The notes under the pieces are model-generated. The model searched no databases. It was not told the origin of the DNA and saw only the letters and a list, made by a program, of their open reading frames with translations. This document shows positions 20,001 through 26,700 of a stretch of DNA of 29,545 bases, one piece after another. Each line of letters begins with the position of its first letter. The stretch's first letter is position 1. A program made the translations under genes and the position numbers. Origin of the DNA: a virus; the IMG/VR virus record IMGVR_UViG_3300000117_000158, positions 1 through 29,545 of that record, one strand, 5' to 3'.

Positions 20001-23000
20001 AGCAGAGGCATATAGAAAAGCTGCAGATAAAGCAGATGGTTCACTCTTACTTACTTTACCATCGTATAGAGAAATGGCTATACGAGGTAATACTTGGAGT
20101 GTAGAACAAGAAAGAGCATATGAAAATGCTATGAAAGGAGATGTTCTTACTGAAGAAGAGTACGGTAAATTTCCACCTCTTAAATTCCAGTACTTCGGAT
20201 ATCTACCTAATGCTAATGTAGATACTCAAGTACCAGGATTCTTTAAAATGTCAGCTGCACCTATCTATCCAGGTCTAGCTAAGATGGGTAACGAAACATT
20301 CCCAGGTATACTTAATATGTATGATTTCCTCACATCTAATAAGTTAGGAGGACTTATACTTCCATCTGCATTTAAGATTGGTGTACCAGGAGAACAACTG
20401 CAGCTTATGGACGGAGAAGTTATTCGTAGCTCAGAAGATCTTACAGCATCATTCTCTGAAGGACAGAAAGTAAATATAGATTACACCTTTATGGGTACAC
20501 AGTTAGAAGTACCATCTAAGTTTAAAGGTAAATCTCCTCTTGCAACACAAGCTAGAGTACAAGTACTCTCCGACCTATTTGAAGATGGACAGCTAAGAGA
20601 AGGATTTAGAGAGCTTGCTCCTACCGTAGAAAGATATAATGAAGTTTTAAATGCACTTATAGACAGAGGCTATAAAGAGCTGTTAGACGAACTTAATCTT
20701 GAAGAATCTATCGATGATCAAGGTGTAAGAAGTTACACTGTAAAAAATCAGGACTATAGTAAGTTTTTAGATGCTATTAAAGATGAAAGTGTTAGAAGAC
20801 AGATGCCTATGCAGCTTATGTCGTCTTTGGATAAACTTCAAGAAAGAAACGATGCTAAAAAGCCTATGTACTTCGACGCAGTTTCTAATAAAGGAAGGCT
20901 AGAAGGAGTACTATGGAGTCTTGCTGGCAAAAGAGTTATCCGTCAGAAGTTTGATGGGGATATGTACGTACAGCAATCTTCTCTTGGGTTTGAAACTTCT
21001 ACAATAGAAGATGTTCCAGGAGTAAGATTAAAGCAACTCAAACCTTATACTGTAGGTGATCAGTACATGGAAGTATATCTACCACACCACTTTAAAGAAA
21101 TGGTGAATAAAGATGTAGTTATTACTCAAGAAGGAATTTTTGAAACAAATGAAGACGGAGAAATAGGGGAGCTTATAGGAGGACTTGACCTTGTAAAAAT
21201 GATTGGTATACGTATACCTACAGATGGTATACACTCTATTGAAGCTATTAGAGTAAAAGGGTTTTTGCCTAGAAGTTCAGGTCCTACAGTGGTAATCCCA
21301 TCTGAAATGGTTACTAAATCAGGATCTGACTTTGATATTGATAAACTTGTATTGTATTTTCCTTCTTATCAAAAAGTAGGGAACAGACTTGTAAAAGAGA
21401 AGTTTTACGATTCTTTAGAAGAATGGTACGGTGCTCAGGATAAAGTAACTCCTGAAGAGCTAGAACAGCTAAAAGGAGACTCTCTTACACAAGCGCTTGT
21501 ATACAACTTTGCAAAAAGTGTGGGCAAACAATCTTTTGAGGATTGGAAAAAAGAAAATCCAAAAGCTACTGTATATAATGTACAAAGTAGAGGAGCTATG
21601 CAAAATGCTGTGATGGAAGATATGGTGGCTTTATTGCAAGCTAAAGGTGTAACTGATGAAGCTGCTAAACAAGAAAGGTTTGACACCTGGATGCAGCCGG
21701 TAAATACTAACGATGCTGAAGCAATAGCTTTAAAAATTAATGGAGGAACTGTAACTGATCCAAATACTAATAAGAAAACATTTGTTGAGGGAATATATAA
21801 AGGAGTAAAAAGACTTCCTGATTTAGCTACTATTACAGACTACAACTTAGACACTAACATACCTAATCTTATCAAAGTGTCTGAGGCATTTAATAAAGGT
21901 AAAACGTTAGTAGGTATAGCTGCGCTTGCATCCACCCACAATATTAAGGGACAAATGGCAGGTCTTAGATTAAATGTAAGAGATCAGTTTATAAAACTTC
22001 CTGGTAGAACTGCACCTGTACAATTAAACTTTGAAGGATTTGATCCTTTAGCAGAATCATATTCTTTAGGGAGAACTACAAATATTAACGGTACTATGCG
22101 TATTTCTGATGCTATAAGTCAGTTTGTAAACGCATCTGTAGACGTAGTTAACACACCTATATTACATATCTTAAATATCAATCCTGATAATGCTAATATG
22201 TGGATGTTCCTTCTTCGTGCAGGTGTAGATATGGAGACAATAGCAATGTTTGCAAACCAGCCTATAGTTAAAGACTACTTAAAATTAGTAGAAATAGGTC
22301 GAAGTAGGACCATGAAGGTTATGGAGAAAAGTCAGTATGACGAACAAATAGTAAAATCTCTTAGAACTAAGTATGCTAACAGTTATAAGGTCCCCGAAAC
22401 AGAATCTAAAGTAAGAGCATTCAATTCAAATATTTTAGCTGAGACTGTAGCTGAAGATGTAAGTTCTCTTTCACCGAAAGAAAAGTTTGAACAGCTTCAA
22501 ATCTTAACAGATATGATGGTGTACAATAAAGTAGGAGAAGACTTAGGTAATATTGTAACAGCACAATCATTTGATACTAAAGTACCTAAGAATAGAAATC
22601 ATCTAAGAGTAGTACTTGACATGTACGAAAGTGCTGTAAGTACTGATATGTTTGAGAACGTGGAAAAGATATCTGGGATGAACATTCCAGGATCTGTAGC
22701 TACAGAAGAATTAAGTGAAACTGATGAGTCAGAACCTGCAAACTTTATGAGGGCTATGACTTCATACAACTTTAGTATGCAGACGGTATTCAATGAAATG
22801 TTCTTGACAGAAAAAGCAGGAGAACAGTATCAAGATGATTTTAAAAGAATACAGAAAATATTTACAAATCCTGAAATCAAAGGGTTATCTGTAGATGATA
22901 GAGCACGTATTTTATCTAAGTTTGAAGATGGATTTATATCTTTTATAGTACAGAATGCGCACAAAGAAGGTATGATTCCATTAGGAGATAATATAGAGTC

Positions 23001-23766
23001 TCTTATGTTTGGAGATAATTCTATGGCGTACAAGCTTCAAAAAATACAAGATCCAAAAGGAGAACATCCACTTAGAGATAATCCATTCATACTTTCCCTT
23101 GTACCTGTACTTGCAGCTTCGAGAGAAGGCAAAGAGAAAACAAATGACTACTTACAACCTATAAGTAGAACTATGACTTCTTATGAAATGCGTACTATTT
23201 TTGATGGCTTTAATGATATTATAGCTTCAGATCCTGATTTAGCAAGAGAGTTTGTGCAAACAGCTTTACTGCAGAGTGGAGTAGGATCATCAAGGACGTC
23301 TTTCTTGAACACTATCCCTGGAAACTTTGTGCTAGAATACATGGAGGGGTTTTTAGATTCTTATCTTGACGGCAGTGGAAAACTAGAAGTAGGATCCTAT
23401 TTCGAGAAGTTCTTTATGGATAACCATGATGACAGGCAGATAGTAGCTAAAGACAATGGATTTTCTAAAAAACTATATCCTTATACATACAATGTAACAG
23501 TAGACTCAGTGCAAGCTCGTAAAAAAGCTCAAAGAGAAGGGCTTCCTTTACCTAAAATACAGAAATTGTATTATAGAAACTTTGGAGTAGACAAAGCTGG
23601 TAAAGCTGCTAATTCAGTAAAATCAGTAAGTACAGAAGTGACAGGAAGTCGTACTTTTGTAAACATGACAGATACTATACGTATCCCTAGTAATACTATA
23701 GTAGATAAATCTAGAGTTTTAAAAGAGACTGACGAAGATCCTGATATCACTTGTTACACACCTTAA
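11059..23766 (+). CDS. Giant crAss-like virion RNA polymerase fused to zincin protease and ejection region
   Basis: This 4235-residue protein carries the signature of the two-barrel (QDE-1-like) virion RNA polymerase of crAss-like phages, which is packaged in the virion and transcribes early genes after ejection. The metal-binding motif SGSDFDIDK (D3424, D3426, D3428) follows a GIRIPTDGIHS element (R3385, P3387) at the spacing of the NRAPTLHR and DFDGD elements of cellular beta-prime. KMSAAPIYPGLAK (3063-3075) may belong to the beta-like barrel. Earlier domains: hydrophobic Gly/Ala segments (about 186-211, 320-340, 478-491) suggesting membrane insertion; coiled coils (about 540-1150); a Pro/Glu/Lys linker (about 1715-1780) with a repeated IEAAKK; and a zincin motif YHETFH (H2021, E2022, H2025) followed by EEWLAEEF (2082-2089; E2087 or E2088 a possible third ligand) and a short helical FFKKLFNFIRNTFRAMF segment. 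After the barrel, FVNASVDVVNTPILHIL and FANQPIVKDYL match the general style of phage giant proteins. Polymerase identity is fairly sure; protease activity is likely but unproven. Confidence 0.85.
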   Translation: MDEDELLENEAIEVSPETEPTPSLSPEELQKELETTIIGMEATTEYASQAPITGYETVGEYIDPEFGKYKQDFEAANVEQAQNLQELRGYTQTVGDKWGNGLIKFGGKTLTNVIGSTIGLGYGIYSGIRDGEFNSFYNNEFARGIDDINKYMDGALPNHYTVEERNKGLWDQMGTANFWSDQVMNGMSFVAGAVLTEMLTAGLGSAALAGTFSRMQKATSLLKNSARANKIEGVLGRGAEFMNRKNILEGSTIIRQLATGASYESGVEARHSYDTIKENLIKVALENKGLDWSAMSEDEKLEALDANERQKIEDEATTISNGVFAGNFALVGMSNMLMLPKLYGKGAKRIIGDLPGIRQTLGRASKTGQTTKQLAKKYLTDTAAGRFAKKVGNAARTETGKKIGDAARIAGKTLGTAGYEGFVEEGLQGAMGRASADYALLSGIREDAGMNDLFDSVYDSFTQGAKESYTTTEGLKEVVIGAMLGGLGMPGVNLTVQDAYKDTKERREYINRLEKLQKDHPSLMNSIRAHGSFFMNVSKRSKLLDTAFEGGDLALVKDLEHDNFFDFVMSKMITGQYEDIETQSQDILDSSEEEFRELGGYTVESLPSSEVNARKIEVVEATRKRAAKIKEAVEKVDEHLRLSEREKVLDSEKPGTMGYLRKQLIHSLSVMDNVQEREEAIIKEVAKLTGGKISSVAWSIDKDGRGSKEDRTSTIDYTDADGNVKSVDIGAFFEDAPIRAAIAQMDAIINALEAGEKTEEVKKQLDELYDRKLELSEYAKEVGEDNILSGEEYEKIIKPWQEVDPDGVVVNGEQVQTYLKDLRKLRARRQKAVEMYKQLMDPTYRPQAIQSIQDKINAMDTDLTEAEKAAKERKEKKEKEQIENFKSKIVEAKKVTLRQIEAFENQLKETQALIDSYLEDLTEIADKLEAGQKIRKKNGQFMSKKDALDLINNIEGTVTEGETILQDIAKDRDSLIESLTIIEEFEENIPNLDTYAAEMYGSVEQMMATLGVEDDLSSYRLEMMREIKGIKDHHTEHFKAMDAAAEEVKEALGSLYRDRNLLLALLDDLDKVPGDSSKSEKEDLLEELKLTEEAIAAIKERKNRQIFERESLESKVLSEVAAALDDSYMRLYTFSKIESMAGTEKDTSSPTKPSKDYDYSFEDASTSKEATTVLRKPDLTDTGYSKTITNHKKDLSKGIKEGALDTYKELKDVVGPTKDEQRKLAHAISVLRFHNWKDSVKIGANYSKKTKRTYYSHSVAAITVDNIPEELGDMLTEKDFYRTSEEIEQNLPSSEIKLVVFQNQKSTYNKKTGKTEFENVNEFVTVEDEQGKGLVFANSMMPTLDIEGRERFRDDYNLEDSEKEDIRAAHESWRNEIINEAKKTQEIFLYPIKEKSIGELILNKEPEQNSGKLNGKNQYSSVPLYIGSSNEGLNSTVGLPVGKVTVATRPGLVWAQDTARQMPIPMVGRMLSEEEVMNASRLLHLFLKKRTEFIAEEKKKKNPNSYKDAMKNLQAFTIEVEGKKVNLKKAIEDLVYFQSSKKEKDNIDFQLYHNKGSLVFGADERTIELKDFEEGSESAVVGAFNEFLAKKYHNVNKGSLGTKTDGWVELVLDENLEVDTDRTDVSWKNYNEYLLKDRDIGQSPLMTRATPIFMKETRDGKTVNFRPLDAPRALGGYIKFDPSEKRRESLAGRRAEAPAIKTKFKTKREQELADAAEAGAQAAIRTLQKQGFTPTEPTEDPNQSPPLEDVIEAAKKRAKDPASEEEQAIEAAKKQAQESEKRDIDGALDMFSKDLVFEALDDKNSAGKRLEERYEEGSLDPEVKGYVEEWLNSSSDPDAVPADPEVKRLKGTIESLRSRLTRPIKAGSSSTHVLFDAEGNVLSVGYLEGTDVVDERDNPRIPKANFDFNIENAKKERKKLLDKIENLQSDIAKKESGSNPFVAPGKDETDNFLTSSYELASDDYIKEEYGEELARVKGMTSAEIIPVIGMVKGMSGEGYAMLRKDGKILVSNLAPGGALYHETFHDVSLTMLSKEDREKIYNIVRNLKGEAVPYQEIAKGEQDRSYKPKSKPLSEFTDKETEEWLAEEFRRYALSKGKYKIGKDTVTPREENFFKKLFNFIRNTFRAMFKLDKALDTDFDLQGVEELFTKIESGGFKNAQRHLENLESGDDVMMSAKLAGETTARFTADLNSTLTAYFADALQGGTFTNEAGEEQEISVKFEDFLDLSTGERDAQIRMAYFNAWTNMYNDLLVKYNNSKEGSEEQQHALSTLKHLYGNEVDGRARRLEAVNLHKQFLSELGLDFEVEDSRDEDEVTSKMFADVSDRMEMSPTDSAKGIVKLLLGTIPITTGETNSTGLRGVYELKTVIKTLQTNLEGTLDFKTQLEIIDALSEDYDWAPQILERLGEYQIDGGTGIETVLLHTAVRSQFAKTMYDTQYTILQSSGRIGNINPSLERNLRSIRARWDSYLRGKEKTSAHMKMSPEGSIVFDPKAKATFNRQKLDLEEIRSKVILKGYGLKLDALEHIGITFSNREKLEDILSIDPERTLKNSDVTYKEALEDGLAFVYGDLIKGSTTLASLFDRAEAQSVTRMNALARLELETTKMDYEFQHQNPEGKIVYSISLNNYLTTIANTAVDKLKGVYYSSKKNLSKNPYAFSSLTLKALEENPDSKIDIIVREGLTIEGAGETGVKTSKLRPTDNLVSYMESVMQGAMPLLQAADISTNFAIRFPIQEFKTIDSAKEAFLGYLTDEIMAVNKGRKEGIDVDYFTERINRPGLGSLRMFESLMSKVDGPTIARMTQLMNDPKASRIDIENFVNENSDNIFDSIDANLKVNMQTLKDYMLELNVIHDNEDGTYQVLGLNREHFGKELSDNINSEQLDAFLEEVITKQTIYKNETFKVFFGDPAFYKALFKRVKGAAGVKDIFNVDPQLDKWLNESENARAQYDGRKSDGTEDLAVIQEPERITPYYNEYLKTLSPEIAEAYRKAADKADGSLLLTLPSYREMAIRGNTWSVEQERAYENAMKGDVLTEEEYGKFPPLKFQYFGYLPNANVDTQVPGFFKMSAAPIYPGLAKMGNETFPGILNMYDFLTSNKLGGLILPSAFKIGVPGEQLQLMDGEVIRSSEDLTASFSEGQKVNIDYTFMGTQLEVPSKFKGKSPLATQARVQVLSDLFEDGQLREGFRELAPTVERYNEVLNALIDRGYKELLDELNLEESIDDQGVRSYTVKNQDYSKFLDAIKDESVRRQMPMQLMSSLDKLQERNDAKKPMYFDAVSNKGRLEGVLWSLAGKRVIRQKFDGDMYVQQSSLGFETSTIEDVPGVRLKQLKPYTVGDQYMEVYLPHHFKEMVNKDVVITQEGIFETNEDGEIGELIGGLDLVKMIGIRIPTDGIHSIEAIRVKGFLPRSSGPTVVIPSEMVTKSGSDFDIDKLVLYFPSYQKVGNRLVKEKFYDSLEEWYGAQDKVTPEELEQLKGDSLTQALVYNFAKSVGKQSFEDWKKENPKATVYNVQSRGAMQNAVMEDMVALLQAKGVTDEAAKQERFDTWMQPVNTNDAEAIALKINGGTVTDPNTNKKTFVEGIYKGVKRLPDLATITDYNLDTNIPNLIKVSEAFNKGKTLVGIAALASTHNIKGQMAGLRLNVRDQFIKLPGRTAPVQLNFEGFDPLAESYSLGRTTNINGTMRISDAISQFVNASVDVVNTPILHILNINPDNANMWMFLLRAGVDMETIAMFANQPIVKDYLKLVEIGRSRTMKVMEKSQYDEQIVKSLRTKYANSYKVPETESKVRAFNSNILAETVAEDVSSLSPKEKFEQLQILTDMMVYNKVGEDLGNIVTAQSFDTKVPKNRNHLRVVLDMYESAVSTDMFENVEKISGMNIPGSVATEELSETDESEPANFMRAMTSYNFSMQTVFNEMFLTEKAGEQYQDDFKRIQKIFTNPEIKGLSVDDRARILSKFEDGFISFIVQNAHKEGMIPLGDNIESLMFGDNSMAYKLQKIQDPKGEHPLRDNPFILSLVPVLAASREGKEKTNDYLQPISRTMTSYEMRTIFDGFNDIIASDPDLAREFVQTALLQSGVGSSRTSFLNTIPGNFVLEYMEGFLDSYLDGSGKLEVGSYFEKFFMDNHDDRQIVAKDNGFSKKLYPYTYNVTVDSVQARKKAQREGLPLPKIQKLYYRNFGVDKAGKAANSVKSVSTEVTGSRTFVNMTDTIRIPSNTIVDKSRVLKETDEDPDITCYTP

Positions 23767-23776
23767 ATAAATTAAA

Positions 23777-26700
23777 ATGAGTTGCAGTATAAAGCAAAGA
23801 GTTACAGACAATATGGTCGAAAAAGGCTTGATGGAATACAATCCAGATAGAAGACTATATGAACTTACTGCACCTGCATATGAATTTAATCAAGAAGCAG
23901 CTCGTATTCAAAATTCACTTGAAACTACATATGGAGTAACAAGTGATCCTGTAATATTTCTTCATAATTCAGAGACAAAAGCTTTAAGAGGGCATTCTTA
24001 TCTAAGAGACACTATGGTAAGAAATACTCTTGTAAGATTTAGAGGAAGAGAGTTAGATAGATTTCAAGAGCTTGCAGATGTATCACCTGAAAAGGCAGAA
24101 GAAGAGGTACAAGCAAGAGTAGAAGAAGCTGAAACTAATATATCTGCATCTGCTAAATCTGTAATGGAGCAGTTAGGGCTATCTTTAAAAGTTATGGATA
24201 ATCTTGTAGACAGTGAAGGAAATCCATTACAAGGTGTAGCTGCAGCTGATTTATTGAACAAAGCTATTCTTCTTACTACAGGTAATGAGTCAGAGATGAC
24301 AGAAGAACTTGCACACTTTTATGTAAATGCATTAAAAGATACAAATAGTCCTTTATACTCTTCTATGAGGAATAGGATATTTAAAACTCCTGAGTACGCA
24401 GAAGTAGTAGAAAAATATTCAGGTGTAGAGACATATGATCAAGAAGCTCTTATAGATGAAGCTATAGCTAAAGTAATAACTAACAGAGTTGGAGAAGATG
24501 CTATAGAGGATAGAGATTCTAGATGGTGGCAAAGAGCTTGGAAAGCTTTAAAGGATATGTTTAATCTACTAGAAGATCCTTATAAAAAAGGTGCATATAA
24601 TTTATTTAATTCTAACCTTTCAGAGTATAAAGACGCAGTAAACTCTACTACAAACACTACAATATTTAGATCTCTTGAAGCAGGAAAGCCTGCTGAACTT
24701 GTAGAGGAAGAGCTTATAAAAACTCACAACCGATTAAAAGTAAACAAAAAGCTTACTAGAGATATGGTTGAGGGTAAAATGAAAAATGTAGAGCTGTTTG
24801 AAGACGATCAAGGTTTGATAGCAAGATACATGTATACTGAAGACGATGGTTCAGAGAGAGTAGTATCTCGAAGGGTTACAGATCCTTCAACTATAAAATT
24901 CATGCGTAGCATGGGAGGTATAGATGCAGTTAAAATAGCTCAAAAAAGAGAAAAGCCTAAGTTTGCAGCCGAATCTGGAACTAATCTTCACACATTAGGA
25001 GAAGCTCTTATAGTGGCTGAAGGAAACAGAATGAAAGGCGCACAAGTAGTAAAACTTGATGATGAGCCTATTACATCTGTAAAGGAAGCACAGAAAGAAG
25101 CTGGTTTAAATGATTCTATGCTTAAAGAGTATAAAGAAGAAACATCTAGACTTTTACAAGGTGCTAGAGATATTCAAAAAGAAATAGACCCTGATAAGGA
25201 TTTTAGGATTTTTACAGAGGTCCGTGTATATGATAAATCTACAGATACAGGTGGTAGTATAGATATGCTATTCTTATTTTCGGATGGATCAGCAGCAATC
25301 TATGATTTTAAGTTTATTAGCCCTAGAGAAAAATTTACTACAGGCAAAGCAGGGTCTAAACAAATAGCTATAGACCCCTTTAGAGGAGGACGTAAAGAAA
25401 GTTATGACTCTCAGTTATCAATGTATAGTAAAACATTAAGAGATAATTACGGTATAACTAACGTACGACGTTCAAGAATTATTCCTGGACACATGGATTT
25501 TTCTTGGGATAGAAAAACAGGCAAGCCTACAGGTATAAATACTTTTCACATAGGAGGTGAAAAAAACAGATTTCTAAAACACATTTCTGTAGCATCTGAA
25601 TATACAGATGACTCTAAAATAAATTCTAAACTTTCTGATTTATACAATAGACTTACAGAGCTAAATCTTAAAAAGCCAAGTGCAAAAGTTAGGAGGGAAA
25701 AAGATATAATCTATGCAGCTATTCAAAGTTTTGTAGTAGAATCTAATTTTTCTCAGCTTTTAAAAGAGCTTAACGATACCGTAGATAAAGTAAAGGAAAG
25801 TGTAGATGACAGGGATCCTGACTCTGAAGGTCATATAACTTTTGAGGAGTTACAACATTCTCTTGAGGTGCTTACAATGTTTTCTAATGTCGAGGAAATA
25901 ATGGAAGACAAGAAAAAAAGTTTAAATAAAGAAGATAAAGCAAAGCTTGAAAAAGATCTTGTAATATTAGACAGGGTAGTAAGAGGAGCTGTAAATTCTA
26001 TTGAAACTGAGCTTACATACAGAACTCAAGGGTCTTCTAGGCTAGATACAACAGTACTAGCACCTAAAGTAGGTTACTTAGACAAGTTCACGGTAATGGA
26101 CCAGATAGACAATCCTATCTTTAAAGAGACTAAAAGAAGAATAAATATCACACATGATATTATAGCTCGTAGAACTGAAGAGTTACGATTAAAGTGGGAG
26201 GGGCTTAACGAAACTCTAGAAGTATGGGCTAAAAACAATGGTAAATCTTTAACTGATACTTATGAATTGTTTATTAAAGACAACGGAGAAGAGCTTAGGC
26301 TTATTCCTATGTTTAAAAAAGAGTTTTGGACTGATGTAGAGGAAAGAGTTTCCCCGGACAAAGAAGGAAGAGATGCTAATGCAGATATAGAGTGGATGAA
26401 AAAGCACTTTCAAATAAAAGAAGGTGCAAAAAAATCTTACAATGCTTTACTTAAAAAAAGAATAGCGCAATTAAAATTAGAGTACCCTGATCAAGGTCGA
26501 GGATATGACGCAGAACTGCAGTCATTTAAGGATAGATATAATGTGTTTGGGGGAAATCCTAAAGCTTGGGCATCTCAAAGGTACAGGGCTTATTTAGAGG
26601 TAAAGCCAGAGATTGCTAAGGATGCTTGGAGTAAAGAATATGCTATGCTTAATGCTCCTGGTAATGAAGCTTTAGTAGAATATTATACTGCTTGGAAAAA

